A stretch of 51,177 bases of DNA, from the NCBI GenBank assembly GCA_913061285.1, contig CAJXVR010000010.1:1-51177 (forward strand). The letters are read 5' to 3'. The DNA is from an uncultured Verrucomicrobiota bacterium. Lineage in GTDB: Bacteria; Verrucomicrobiota; Verrucomicrobiia; Limisphaerales; AAA164-E04. The position numbers were made by a program, and so were the translations under genes. The notes under the pieces are model-generated. The model ran no database searches. It was not told where the DNA came from and saw only the letters and a list, made by a program, of their open reading frames with translations. This document shows, in pieces, positions 33,623-42,923 of this stretch; the first letter of the stretch is position 1; every line of letters begins with the position of its first letter.

Positions 33623-34798
33623 ATGGGTAAGGTATTGATTATTGGGGCTGGTGGGGTCGGAAGTGTCGTAGCGCACAAGTGCGCGCAGGACCGAGAGATG
33701 TTTTCTGAGATCAGCCTGGCCAGTCGGACGCTTGAGAAGTGTGACCGGATCGCTGCTGAGATCGAAGGAGATATTAGAACGGCAAGCGTCGATGGGGATC
33801 AGCCATCGGAAGTGGAGGCCTTGATTCGAAAACTCGGCGCTGAGCTTGTGATTAATGTGGCCTCACCCTATCAGAATCTCCCAATCATGGAGGCTTGTTG
33901 TCGAAGTGGGGTTCACTATGTTGACACCTCTCTGGATGATGAACGGGATAAGATCAAGTATGACTATGCCGATCAATGGGCGTTTCACGATCGATTCAAA
34001 GACGCTGGCCTCACTGGCGTGTTGAGTATTGGGTTCGATCCCGGGGTGGTGAATGTCTATTGTGCTCACGCTCAGAAACATCTGTTCGATCATATTGAGA
34101 CCGTTGACATTATTGATTGCAATGCGGGGGATCACGGATACGAGTTCGCGACTAATTTCGATCCTGAGACGAATATTCGAGAAATCTTGGCCGATGTCAT
34201 TGCTTTCGAAGACGGCGAGTTTCGGACCTCGAAGGCGTTGAAGACGAAACGTCAGTTTGATTTTCCAGAGATCGGTCCCCGTGACGCCTATCTGATGACC
34301 CACGAAGAGGTGCTATCGCTGGCCAAGTTCATTCCGGGGGTGAAGAACGTGCGGTTCTGGATGACCTTTACCGAGAAATACATGACCCACTTGGGAGTCC
34401 TCGAGAATATCGGGATGACTTCGATTGCTCCCATCATTTATGAAGGGAGAGAGGTGGTCCCGCTTCAATTCTTGAAAGCTCTGTTGCCAGATCCCGCATC
34501 ACTCGGCCCTCGAACCAAAGGCAAAACCTGTATTGGATGTATGTTTGAAGGGACGAAGAACGGGGAAAAGAAACGGGTGCTCATTTACAACAATTGTGAC
34601 CATGAAGTTTGTTATTCTGAAGTTCGTTCTCAAGCGGTTTCCTACACCACCGGGGTTCCTGCCGTGTTGACGGCTCGCTTGATCCTTTCAGGAGCCTGGG
34701 CGGTGCCAGGTGTCTACTGTCCTGAACAATTGGATCCCGATCCCTTTATGAACTCGATTGGTCGCCTTGGGCTGCCGTGGAACGTGAAAGAGGCTTGA
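33623..34798 (+). CDS. Carboxynorspermidine synthase-like dehydrogenase, diverged paralogue
   Basis: 391 residues from the ATG at 33623. The Rossmann motif VLIIGAGGVGSVVAHKCAQ opens the saccharopine dehydrogenase-like fold. GFDPGVVNVYC, DCNAGDHGYEFATNFDPE, PRTKGKTCIGC and QAVSYTTGVPA match its paralogue at 35977 closely. Family members condense L-aspartate semialdehyde with a diamine, using NADPH, to make carboxynorspermidine or carboxyspermidine. In this copy the YVDTANYEPRD block of the paralogue reads YVDTSLDDERD and LLGSGFDPG reads VLSIGFDPG, so substrate use may differ. Followed by nspC after one base, indicating coupled translation. Confidence 0.85.
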   Translation: MGKVLIIGAGGVGSVVAHKCAQDREMFSEISLASRTLEKCDRIAAEIEGDIRTASVDGDQPSEVEALIRKLGAELVINVASPYQNLPIMEACCRSGVHYVDTSLDDERDKIKYDYADQWAFHDRFKDAGLTGVLSIGFDPGVVNVYCAHAQKHLFDHIETVDIIDCNAGDHGYEFATNFDPETNIREILADVIAFEDGEFRTSKALKTKRQFDFPEIGPRDAYLMTHEEVLSLAKFIPGVKNVRFWMTFTEKYMTHLGVLENIGMTSIAPIIYEGREVVPLQFLKALLPDPASLGPRTKGKTCIGCMFEGTKNGEKKRVLIYNNCDHEVCYSEVRSQAVSYTTGVPAVLTARLILSGAWAVPGVYCPEQLDPDPFMNSIGRLGLPWNVKEA

Positions 34799-34799
34799 T

Positions 34800-35933
34800 A
34801 TGACCTTCGACGAATTACCTTCGCCCTGTTACGTCGTTGACGAACGGGTGCTGTCAAAGAATCTGAATGTCCTAAAGGGGGTTCAAGATCGTACCGGTGG
34901 CAAGATTATTTTGGCCCTCAAGGGTTTCGCCATGCACCGGGTCTTTTCTCAGATACGACAAGTGCTTGGAGGGACGACGGCGAGTTCAGTGAATGAAGCC
35001 CGCTTGGGACGGGAGATTTTTGGCGGTGAGGTGCATTGCTATGCTCCAGCTTATAGCGATGCGGATATCGAGGAACTCCTTCCGCTGGTGGATCATTTGG
35101 TTTTTAACTCCGTGTCCCAGTTTCGGCGATATCATGATCAGGTGCGTTCGTTTGAGGAACGACCAATCTCAATCGGTCTCAGGATTAATCCGGAGTATTC
35201 TGAGGTGAAGACAGCGCTCTATGATCCTTGTCGAGCGGGATCCCGTTTGGGCATTCGGAGGAACGAGTTAGACGGTGTGGACCTGAGTTCCGTTGACGGC
35301 TTTCATTTTCATACCATGTGTGAGCAGAATTCAGATACGCTCGAGCGAACGGTTGAAAAGGTTGAGGAACGATTCTCGGATTTGTTCTCGGGGTTAAAGT
35401 GGTTCAATTTTGGCGGGGGGCACCACATCTCGCGAGACGACTATGATATTGAGTGCCTCTGCCGAGTGATTGAGGGGTTTCAGTCGAGGCACGGCTTGCA
35501 AGTTTATCTTGAGCCCGGGGAAGCCATCGCTCTCAATGCGGGGACGCTCGTCGGTTCCGTGCTTGATATCGTTCCGGGCGAATCGAACAACGTGATCTTG
35601 GACTTGTCCGCCACGGCGCATATGCCGGATGTGCTTGAGATGCCCTATCGACCGGTGATTCAAGGCGCCGGGGAGCCTGGAGAGAAAGCGCACACCTATC
35701 AGCTGGGAGGCCTGACCTGCTTGGCAGGGGACCAGATTGGTGACTACTCATTTGATCAGCCCTTAAAACTGGGGGATCGCTTGGTGTTCGAGGATATGGC
35801 TCATTACACGATGGTAAAGAACACGACCTTCAATGGGGTTCACTTGCCGGCGATCGTTTTGCAGCGTGAGTCTGGGAGTTATGAGCTGGTCAAGCGATTT
35901 GGCTATGAAACGTATCGGGATCGTCTTTCCTAG
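34800..35933 (+). CDS. nspC: Carboxynorspermidine/carboxyspermidine decarboxylase
   Basis: 377 residues. A PLP fold-type III (alanine racemase-like) decarboxylase with the PLP Lys in IILALKGFAMHRVF. Further motifs are GFHFHTMCEQNSDTLERT, FNFGGGHHISRDDYD, YLEPGEAIALNAGTLVGSVL and CLAGDQIGDYSF. It removes the carboxyl group from carboxynorspermidine or carboxyspermidine to give norspermidine or spermidine, the last step of the aspartate-semialdehyde polyamine route used in place of S-adenosylmethionine decarboxylase. Its ATG follows the TGA of the upstream dehydrogenase after one base. A second dehydrogenase follows 43 bp later. Confidence 0.93.
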   Translation: MTFDELPSPCYVVDERVLSKNLNVLKGVQDRTGGKIILALKGFAMHRVFSQIRQVLGGTTASSVNEARLGREIFGGEVHCYAPAYSDADIEELLPLVDHLVFNSVSQFRRYHDQVRSFEERPISIGLRINPEYSEVKTALYDPCRAGSRLGIRRNELDGVDLSSVDGFHFHTMCEQNSDTLERTVEKVEERFSDLFSGLKWFNFGGGHHISRDDYDIECLCRVIEGFQSRHGLQVYLEPGEAIALNAGTLVGSVLDIVPGESNNVILDLSATAHMPDVLEMPYRPVIQGAGEPGEKAHTYQLGGLTCLAGDQIGDYSFDQPLKLGDRLVFEDMAHYTMVKNTTFNGVHLPAIVLQRESGSYELVKRFGYETYRDRLS

Positions 35934-35960
35934 GCTCGATCCGTCTTGTTAGAAAACTTT

Positions 35961-35969
35961 GAGGAAGGA
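35961..35969 (+). promoter_or_regulatory. Ribosome-binding site setting the start at 35977
   Basis: GAGGAAGGA lies 7 nt before the ATG at 35977. It rules out the TTG at 35959, which would give six extra residues. This is one of the few strong Shine-Dalgarno sequences in the window. Confidence 0.65.
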
Positions 35970-35976
35970 AACCTTC

Positions 35977-37176
35977 ATGAGTAAGCGTGTATTGATCATT
36001 GGTGCTGGGGGAGTGGGACGAGTTGTGACGCACAAATGTGCTCAGATCCCCGAGGTTTTTGGAGCCATTTGTCTCGCCAGTCGCACCAAGGCGAAGTGTG
36101 ACGTGATTGCCGGGGAGCTCTCGAGGGAAATTGAGACGGCTCAGGTCGATGCGGATCAGGTGCCCGAATTGGTTGCCTTGATGCGTCAGTTCAAGCCTGA
36201 CTTACTGATCAATGTTGCTCTTCCATACCAAGATCTGACGATCATGGATGCCTGTCTTGAGACCGGTGTTCCCTATGTTGATACAGCAAATTATGAGCCG
36301 CGAGACGTTGCCAAGTTTGAGTATCATTGGCAGTGGGCCTATCGCGATCGGTTTCGGGAGAAGGGGATCACCGCGTTACTCGGATCAGGCTTTGATCCAG
36401 GAGTGACGAATGTGTTCTGTGCCTACGCAAGTAAGCACCTCTTTGATCGCATCGATACGATTGATATCTTAGACTGTAATGCCGGTGACCATGGGCACCC
36501 CTTTGCGACTAATTTTAATCCCGAGATCAATATTCGAGAGGTGACGGCGAACGGGCGTTATTGGCGAGAGGGAGAGTGGTGCGAAACACAGCCGTTGGAA
36601 AAGACTTGGGATTTTGACTATCCCGGTGTTGGGGTTAAACGATCCTATTTGATGTATCACGAGGAGATTGAGTCTCTTTGCCAAAACATTCCCAATGTAA
36701 AACGGATCCGTTTCTGGATGACCTTTGGGGAGCAATATCTCACTCACCTGAAAGTGTTGGAAAATGTGGGCCTAACGCGTATCGATCCTGTCGAGTTTCA
36801 AGGGCAGTCCATTGTGCCGTTGCAGTTTCTGAAGGCGATTCTTCCTGATCCTGGAAGTCTGGGCGCACGAACGAAGGGGCAGACATGTATTGGCTGCCTC
36901 ATTGACGGTGAGAAGGATGGGAAGCATCGTCGGGTTTTTATTCATAACAACTGTAATCACGAGGCGTGCTTTAAAGAAGTTAATGCTCAAGCGGTTTCCT
37001 ACACGACGGGTGTTCCTGCGATGATTGGTGCAAAGATGATTCTTGAGGATCGATGGGTGCGACCTGGAGTTTTCAATATTGAGGAGTTTGACCCAGATCC
37101 GTTCATGGCAGACTTGAATCAATACGGATTGCCTTGGCAGGTGAAGGAGCTCGGTAACGAGCCTCTGCCGGCTTAG
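35977..37176 (+). CDS. Carboxynorspermidine synthase (carboxyspermidine dehydrogenase)
   Basis: 399 residues. RVLIIGAGGVGRVVTHKCAQ forms the NADPH-binding Rossmann site. YVDTANYEPRD, QWAYRDRF, ALLGSGFDPGVTNVFCAYA, DCNAGDHGHPFATNFNPE and KGQTCIGCLIDG agree with the form I know for bacterial carboxynorspermidine dehydrogenases. It likely performs the canonical reductive condensation of aspartate semialdehyde with putrescine or diaminopropane, feeding NspC. By eye it is roughly 60% identical to the paralogue at 33623. It has its own strong ribosome-binding site, suggesting higher expression. Confidence 0.9.
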   Translation: MSKRVLIIGAGGVGRVVTHKCAQIPEVFGAICLASRTKAKCDVIAGELSREIETAQVDADQVPELVALMRQFKPDLLINVALPYQDLTIMDACLETGVPYVDTANYEPRDVAKFEYHWQWAYRDRFREKGITALLGSGFDPGVTNVFCAYASKHLFDRIDTIDILDCNAGDHGHPFATNFNPEINIREVTANGRYWREGEWCETQPLEKTWDFDYPGVGVKRSYLMYHEEIESLCQNIPNVKRIRFWMTFGEQYLTHLKVLENVGLTRIDPVEFQGQSIVPLQFLKAILPDPGSLGARTKGQTCIGCLIDGEKDGKHRRVFIHNNCNHEACFKEVNAQAVSYTTGVPAMIGAKMILEDRWVRPGVFNIEEFDPDPFMADLNQYGLPWQVKELGNEPLPA

Positions 37177-37354
37177 CGGGAGACAATGCTTCTCCTGGAA
37201 GAGTGCCAGAATCATCCTTGAGCTATGAGGATTCGAATGGCATTTGGGTCCTTTGGTGGTGCCCAGGCGCGGAGGAGATCTGAGATCGACAAGAATGGGT
37301 GATCGGCTACATTGATTGGTGTCGGTTTCCAAGAGTTGAGATCGCCTACGACGA

Positions 37355-40300
37355 ATGAATATTTCTCCTGTTTCTGCTACCTTTTCGTTGGGTATTCTGT
37401 TGTTGCTTTCGAGTCTGTTGACTCTGCCTGCAGCCGAGTCGAAGCGCACCGTGGCGCCTGTTGCGAGTGCTGAGGTTGAATCCCTGGAGGAGGCGCTCCA
37501 GAGCGTCAAACAGAGAATTCAGTCTGTGGAAGCGGCGGAGGATCTAGAAGCCGAGCAGAAGGCAAAGCTCTTGGAGGCTTATCGCTCTGCAGAAAGCTAT
37601 TATCTTCTTGCCGGAAAACATGGCGATCAGGGGCGAGCCTTCACGGCCTCGATCGAGACGGCTCCCGAACAGACGCTTCGAATTCAGAGCGAATTCAAGC
37701 TTCTTAATGAAGCTGTCGTTTCCACCAATACAGTCGTTCAGGCCTTGCCTCCTCAGCTAACGGTCGAAGAGCTAGAACAACGATTGACGGCTCTGCAGGC
37801 CGCTCTGGCAACTCGAGAAGGGGAGTTAGCCTTACTCGATGAGGGGATTAAACAACAGAAAGTGCGGCCCGAATCCCTCAGAGCTCGTCAGGCAGAAATC
37901 GCGACGGCCAGTGGCAAGATTGAGACTGCCATTGGTAGTAGCGAACAGGGAACAGATCCCCTCCAACTGCCGTTTGCCTTGCATGTAGATCTGTCAGCTC
38001 AAAAGGCTGCGCTTCTAGCGGAGTCCTCGATGCTGGAACAGGAGCTCTTGAGCCTTCCCTTGAGGTCGGCTCGTTCGGTGGCTGAACGAGAGCTCTTGGC
38101 CAAGCAAATTGCCCAATCCAAAATTGCCGTATCGGCCATTGAGGGGCGGCTGATCGAGAAACGGCGTGAGGACGCGGAGGAGCAGCAACGGAATGCTGAA
38201 GAGGTGAAGCGCCTCGCCAAGGAGAAACACCCCCTGCTTCTTGCCCTTGCCGAGGAAGTGGCGTCCGCGTCTCAGGATCATATCGATCTTCAACGTGAAA
38301 TTGATGAAGTTCTGAAGCAGGAATTGGATCGTTCGAAGGCGAAGGCGAGCGAGGTGAAGAGCAACTTTGAGCGAGCCAAGGAGCAGATCAGTCTTGTGGG
38401 TCTGAGTGATTCCCTGGCGGTACTGCTGCTTGATCAGTGGCGTCGCCTTCCTAATTTGCGGACCAACCGGGCTGCGCTCGGAGCGCGAAAGATTCGAATA
38501 GGCAGCGTTGGGTTGAAGCGCTTTCAGCTAGAGGAGGCCTTTCTTGAGCTTCCCGATGTGAATAGCGAGGACGCGGTGAAACAGTGGGCTGAAGTCATGT
38601 ATCCGGAGGCGGTGAAAGGTGCTGATAAGGCTGAATTGTGGGGCGACGTCGCAACACTCGTTGAATCCAAGAGGGCAGCGATGACCTCACTAGTTTCCGA
38701 TTATAGTCGACTTCTTAAGGGCTTGGGTGATTTGGATTTTGAAGAGAATAAGCATATTTCACTTGTGGAGGAGTATACAGGCTTTTTGGAGGAGCGTCTG
38801 CTCTGGATTCCGAGTGCCCCGAGTATAGGCTGGGGAACTGTTGGCGAGATGACTCAGTCCCTCCGACGGCTCTCGTCCGCGTCCAATCGAAGTGAGATTC
38901 TGCGGGCTGCCACGAGGATGTATGATGATCGTCCTGTGTTCACTGGGGCTCTGGCCCTGCTCTTGCTTGTCTCGATCGGTTCTCGGCCCTTAGTTCGGCG
39001 TCAAGAGCAACTCTATATGGTTGGGGTTAAGCGGGTGTCGACAGATTCCTTTTCGATCACCATGCGTGCGACCTTCATGCTCCTTCTTCAGTCTGCCCCT
39101 TTCGCGGCCGTTCTGGCGCTTGTGGGGCAGCACCTCGTTGAGCGGGAAACAGGTGTTGAAATTCTCCGGGGCTTGGGAGTCAGCCTCTACTACGCTTCGA
39201 TCTATCTGTTTGGGATCCTGGTTCTGCTGAATGCTTGCCGCCCGAAGGGACTCGGTCAGGTCCATTTTCGATGGGACGGAGGTGTGGCTGGGCGCGTCCG
39301 CTATCAGTTATTCTGGTTCTTGCCGCTAGTGATCATTGCTTCGGTGTTGGTCGATTTGTCGGAAGAGCTTTCGGATGAATTTCATCGATCCGGATTGGGG
39401 CGCATGGCTGTGATCCTTCTACTGTTGGCCTGTTCGCTGATGGTCTATCGAACCTTTCGCCCCAAGGATGGGGTGCTATCCAAGGTTCTTCAGCGTTCCA
39501 CGACAAGTTGGTTGGTTCGTTTGCAGTGGCTTTGGTATTGGGGCTTGATTCTGCTCCCGCTTGGATTGGCTTTGCTCTCGGCGATTGGCTATCACCACAC
39601 CGCCGTTCAGCTCACGCGGCGCACAGCGATCACGATCTCGTTTCTTGTTGGAGCGTTCGTGATTCATCAGCTGGTGTGGCGTTGGTTCGTGGTGAAAGAG
39701 CGGAAGCTGCAGCTTGAGAAATGGCTCGAGCAAAGGCGGGTTGCCGCTGAGGCGAAGAAAGCAGAGAGTGGGGCCGAAGACGTGAGTACGACCTTGCCCG
39801 AGATCAGTGAAGACGAGCTCGATTTAAAGTCCCTCAATGAACAGACCAAGCGCCTGCTGAGTTCGCTCATGAGTTTCTCTATTCTCTTAGGTGTTTGGCT
39901 GATTTGGGCGGATGTTTTGCCGGCCTTAAATGTGCTGAATGCGGTGGAGCTTTGGGATTCGGAAACCATTGTTGAAGGTAAGACCATTCTTCAACCGGTC
40001 ACTCTGAATCATCTCGCTCTGGCCTTGATCATTGTTGTGATCACATCGCTTGTGGTGCGGAATATTTCTGGAATTCTTGAAATCGGAATCTTGCAGAATT
40101 TGCCACTCGCTGCTGGGAGTCGCTATGCGATTGTGTCCGTAGTTCAATATGCCTTGGTGATGTTCGGGGCCGTGTTTGTCTTCAATGTACTGGGATTCTC
40201 GCTCGCCCAATTCGGTTGGATGATGGCAGCACTCAGTGTGGGCCTTGGGTTTGGATTGCAGGAGGTTGTGGCCAATTTTGTGAGTGGGGTCATCTTATTG

Positions 40301-40807
40301 GCAGAACGGCCGATTCGGGTGGGGGATATTGTTACGGTCTCGGATGTGAGTGGGATTGTGACCCGGATTCGAATTCGAGCCACGACGATTACGAATTGGG
40401 ATCGTCAGGAATTGGTTGTTCCGAATAAGGAATTTATCACGGGACGCATTCTAAACTGGACCTTGAGCAATACCGTCAATCGGATCGTGATCACCGTAGG
40501 CGTGGCGTATGGCTCTGATACGGAACAGGCGCGGAATCTTCTATTGAAGGTAGCCAATAACCATCCTTTGATTATGAATGAGCCGGGGCCTATGGCTACC
40601 TTTGAAGGGTTTGATGATAGTACCTTGCGATTGATCCTGCGCTGTTACTTGCCGAATCTTGATAATCGGCTGTCAACGATCACTGCACTTCATACAGCGA
40701 TTGATAAGGCCTTCAGTGATGCCGGAATCGAGATTGCCTTTCCACAACAGGACATTCACGTCCGAACGACTCCTCCCGAGTTATTTAAGGCGAGCGATTC
40801 GGTTTAG
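37355..40807 (+). CDS. Large MscS-family mechanosensitive channel (MscK-like)
   Basis: 1150 residues. A signal peptide (about 1-27, GILLLLSSLLTLPAAES) leads into a periplasmic domain of about 500 residues rich in coiled coil. A multi-helix membrane region starts near residue 525 and continues to about 950. The MscS core follows the pore helix GLGFGLQEVVANFVSGVIL, with LAERPIRVGDIV, RATTITNWDRQELVVPNKEF and NWTLSNTVNRIVI. Relatives such as MscK and YbdG-type channels release solutes during hypo-osmotic shock. The gene lies 178 bp after the polyamine genes. That gap holds an imperfect hairpin near 37209-37234 but no clear promoter or terminator. Confidence 0.92.
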   Translation: MNISPVSATFSLGILLLLSSLLTLPAAESKRTVAPVASAEVESLEEALQSVKQRIQSVEAAEDLEAEQKAKLLEAYRSAESYYLLAGKHGDQGRAFTASIETAPEQTLRIQSEFKLLNEAVVSTNTVVQALPPQLTVEELEQRLTALQAALATREGELALLDEGIKQQKVRPESLRARQAEIATASGKIETAIGSSEQGTDPLQLPFALHVDLSAQKAALLAESSMLEQELLSLPLRSARSVAERELLAKQIAQSKIAVSAIEGRLIEKRREDAEEQQRNAEEVKRLAKEKHPLLLALAEEVASASQDHIDLQREIDEVLKQELDRSKAKASEVKSNFERAKEQISLVGLSDSLAVLLLDQWRRLPNLRTNRAALGARKIRIGSVGLKRFQLEEAFLELPDVNSEDAVKQWAEVMYPEAVKGADKAELWGDVATLVESKRAAMTSLVSDYSRLLKGLGDLDFEENKHISLVEEYTGFLEERLLWIPSAPSIGWGTVGEMTQSLRRLSSASNRSEILRAATRMYDDRPVFTGALALLLLVSIGSRPLVRRQEQLYMVGVKRVSTDSFSITMRATFMLLLQSAPFAAVLALVGQHLVERETGVEILRGLGVSLYYASIYLFGILVLLNACRPKGLGQVHFRWDGGVAGRVRYQLFWFLPLVIIASVLVDLSEELSDEFHRSGLGRMAVILLLLACSLMVYRTFRPKDGVLSKVLQRSTTSWLVRLQWLWYWGLILLPLGLALLSAIGYHHTAVQLTRRTAITISFLVGAFVIHQLVWRWFVVKERKLQLEKWLEQRRVAAEAKKAESGAEDVSTTLPEISEDELDLKSLNEQTKRLLSSLMSFSILLGVWLIWADVLPALNVLNAVELWDSETIVEGKTILQPVTLNHLALALIIVVITSLVVRNISGILEIGILQNLPLAAGSRYAIVSVVQYALVMFGAVFVFNVLGFSLAQFGWMMAALSVGLGFGLQEVVANFVSGVILLAERPIRVGDIVTVSDVSGIVTRIRIRATTITNWDRQELVVPNKEFITGRILNWTLSNTVNRIVITVGVAYGSDTEQARNLLLKVANNHPLIMNEPGPMATFEGFDDSTLRLILRCYLPNLDNRLSTITALHTAIDKAFSDAGIEIAFPQQDIHVRTTPPELFKASDSV

Positions 40808-40922
40808 CGCAGTGATTCTGGGAGCAAAAGGGAGTTTTTTGCCTGGCTCGGGCCGATCGATTCCTCAAGGGAGAGCGTTCGGCATTCAGAGGCTCGTCAA
40901 AAAAAGGGAACTCGATTGACAA

Positions 40923-41795
40923 TTGCTGGTGAGCGCCTTTACTGGCCTCCCTATGGATTTGGAAGCCGGATTTTCTGGGAAAATTGAATTTGCCCCCACC
41001 TTTAAGCCGCGTCAGTCGATTGCTTATGTCGTCTTCGATTTCGATGGCACTCTCTCGATCATTCGCCAGGGATGGCCGGAGGTGATGTTACCGATGTTTG
41101 TTGAGATGCTACCACCCAAGGAAGGCGTCTCACGGGAAGCCGATGAGAAGATGCTTCTCGACGATATCATGACCCTGAACGGCAAGCAGACGATCTACCA
41201 AATGATGCAGCTTGCAGAACGGATCAAAGCCCGAGGTGGAGATCCGAAGGAACCCTTGTGGTACAAACACGAATACCTGCGCCGATTGAATGTGCAGATT
41301 GAATCTCGGCTTACGAGTATTCAAGACGGGTCCTGTGACGAAGATGAATTCTTGGTTCATGGATCTCGAAAGCTGCTAGAGAAGCTCAAGGCATTGGGAT
41401 TGCCCATGTATCTAGCGAGTGGCACTGATGAGCCGTTTGTGAAGCGTGAGGCCGCCCTTTTGGGGATCGCAGATTTTTTTGATGGGCATATCTACGGCGC
41501 GTTAGATGACTATAAATCGTTTTCGAAAAAGATGGTGATCGAACGCATTTTGCGCGAGAACCAGATACCTGGGGAAGCCTTGCTTTCCTTTGGTGACGGC
41601 TACGTAGAGATTGAAAATACCAAAGAAGTCGGTGGTCTCGCTGTGGCTGTGGCGAGCGACGAGGCCAACAATGGGGCAGGTAATATTGATGAATGGAAAC
41701 GACAACGTTTGTTGGGTGTGGGCGCCGACGTTGTGATTCCGGATTATCGTGACATCGATCGCTTGATGGAACGTCTTTGGCAACCGGGTGGCTAG
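40923..41795 (+). CDS. HAD-superfamily hydrolase
   Basis: 290 residues from the TTG at 40923. GTG 40929 and ATG 40953 are in-frame alternatives, and a TTGACA at 40917-40922 leaves the start uncertain. HAD motif I VFDFDGTLS is near residue 38, motif II YLASGTDEPF, a motif III Lys in SFSKKMVI, and motif IV LSFGDGYVEIE. A helical cap of about 120 residues lies between I and II, as in phosphoglycolate phosphatase-type (C1 cap) enzymes. It probably removes phosphate from a small metabolite; the substrate is unknown. First of three tightly packed genes with the DHS-like protein (12 bp) and the PfkB kinase. Confidence 0.88.
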   Translation: MLVSAFTGLPMDLEAGFSGKIEFAPTFKPRQSIAYVVFDFDGTLSIIRQGWPEVMLPMFVEMLPPKEGVSREADEKMLLDDIMTLNGKQTIYQMMQLAERIKARGGDPKEPLWYKHEYLRRLNVQIESRLTSIQDGSCDEDEFLVHGSRKLLEKLKALGLPMYLASGTDEPFVKREAALLGIADFFDGHIYGALDDYKSFSKKMVIERILRENQIPGEALLSFGDGYVEIENTKEVGGLAVAVASDEANNGAGNIDEWKRQRLLGVGADVVIPDYRDIDRLMERLWQPGG

Positions 41796-41800
41796 AGGGG
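41794..41800 (+). promoter_or_regulatory. Ribosome-binding site setting the DHS-like start
   Basis: AGAGGGG, overlapping the HAD stop codon, lies 7 nt before the ATG at 41808. It favours that ATG over the TTG at 41802. Confidence 0.6.
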
Positions 41801-41807
41801 ATTGTTT

Positions 41808-42923
41808 ATGAACGAGAAATACCCAAGCCCCTTAGACCTTTCCCGCCTTAAGGTGTTTCCCTTGGAAGAACGCAAAAGCCTGACCAAGGCCACGGCAATT
41901 CTTGTAGACCCGGACAGCGAGCCGGATCCTATCGATGAGCGAATGAAGCGCATCATCGGTCGATGTGCCGACAAAGTAATTTCCGCCAAGCAACATCAGT
42001 CCAGCATCATGTTGGCCTATGGGGCGCATCTGCTTCGAAATGGGGCAGCTCTTATCCTAGAGAAGATGATGGAACGCGGATGGCTGACGCACCTAGCGAC
42101 GAATGGCGCGGGCACGATTCATGATTGGGAATATGCCTACCTTGGGCGTTCCACCGAAAGTGTGCGAGATAATGTTGCGACAGGCACCTTTGGAGCGTGG
42201 GATGAAACAGGGCGAAACCTTCATCTTGCGATGCTGGTGGGGGGGCTTTCAGAGTTTGGCTACGGACGATCGTTGGGGCAGTTGATTCACGAAGATGGCA
42301 TCGAGATTCCATTGGAAGCGACACTCGCGGAAGCGATCAAGTCGGACCCGCTTGATCCGGCCACCCCGGCCCGTGCGGATTTGTTGAAAGCGATGCGAGA
42401 TCATGCTTTGACGGCGGGAAGACAGTCTGTTGTTCATCAGTGGAAGCAGGCGTCCATCCTAGCCCAAGCCTATCGACATCATATTCCGGTTTCAGTTCAT
42501 CCTGGCATTGGTTATGATATCATATCGAATCATCCGATGTTCAATGGTGCCGTGATCGGCCGAGCCGCGACGACTGATTTCCGTCTTTTCTCTCGTGCGG
42601 TTGACTCCCTAGATGGGGGGGTGATGCTCTCAGTCGGGTCCGCTATTATGGCGCCGCAGGTATTTGAGAAAAGTCTGAGTTGTGTCAACAATTTGCGGAT
42701 TCAAGCGGGGCGTCCAACGGTGAAAGAACATGAGATTTTTGTCGTTGATTTACAAGATGGCGGAGGCTGGGATTGGACTCAGGGCGAGCCGCCGAAAACG
42801 AACCCTGCCTACTATCTGCGATTCTGCAAGAGCTTCGCTCGAATGGGAGGCGCCATGCACTACGCCCAATGTGACAACCTCACTTTCATCCATCACCTCT
42901 ACAAAACCCTCACGGCGCTATGA
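41808..42923 (+). CDS. Deoxyhypusine-synthase-like protein of unknown function
   Basis: 371 residues. The sequence LAYGAHLLRNGAALILEKMM, LATNGAGTIHDWEYAYLG, PVSVHPGIGYDIISNHP, GGVMLSVGSAIMAPQVFEKSL and GEPPKTNPAYYLRFCKSFARMGG recalls bacterial proteins that are annotated as deoxyhypusine synthase-like. However, I do not see the GSDSG...K active-site segment of true DHS. Eukaryotic DHS transfers an aminobutyl group from spermidine to eIF5A; bacterial relatives can make homospermidine. Here neither activity can be claimed. It sits between a HAD phosphatase and an RfaE-like kinase (ATGA overlap with the latter), which fits sugar or polyol phosphate metabolism at least as well as polyamine metabolism. 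Confidence 0.6.
   Translation: MNEKYPSPLDLSRLKVFPLEERKSLTKATAILVDPDSEPDPIDERMKRIIGRCADKVISAKQHQSSIMLAYGAHLLRNGAALILEKMMERGWLTHLATNGAGTIHDWEYAYLGRSTESVRDNVATGTFGAWDETGRNLHLAMLVGGLSEFGYGRSLGQLIHEDGIEIPLEATLAEAIKSDPLDPATPARADLLKAMRDHALTAGRQSVVHQWKQASILAQAYRHHIPVSVHPGIGYDIISNHPMFNGAVIGRAATTDFRLFSRAVDSLDGGVMLSVGSAIMAPQVFEKSLSCVNNLRIQAGRPTVKEHEIFVVDLQDGGGWDWTQGEPPKTNPAYYLRFCKSFARMGGAMHYAQCDNLTFIHHLYKTLTAL

Noticed and set aside
37177..37234. Terminator after the polyamine genes
   Set aside because: The hairpins here (GGAGA/TCTCC and an imperfect GAATC-AT-CCT/AGGATTC) lack a T tract.
41808..42923. True deoxyhypusine synthase acting on a translation factor
   Set aside because: The active-site Lys segment of DHS is not visible, and the kinase/phosphatase neighbours point elsewhere.
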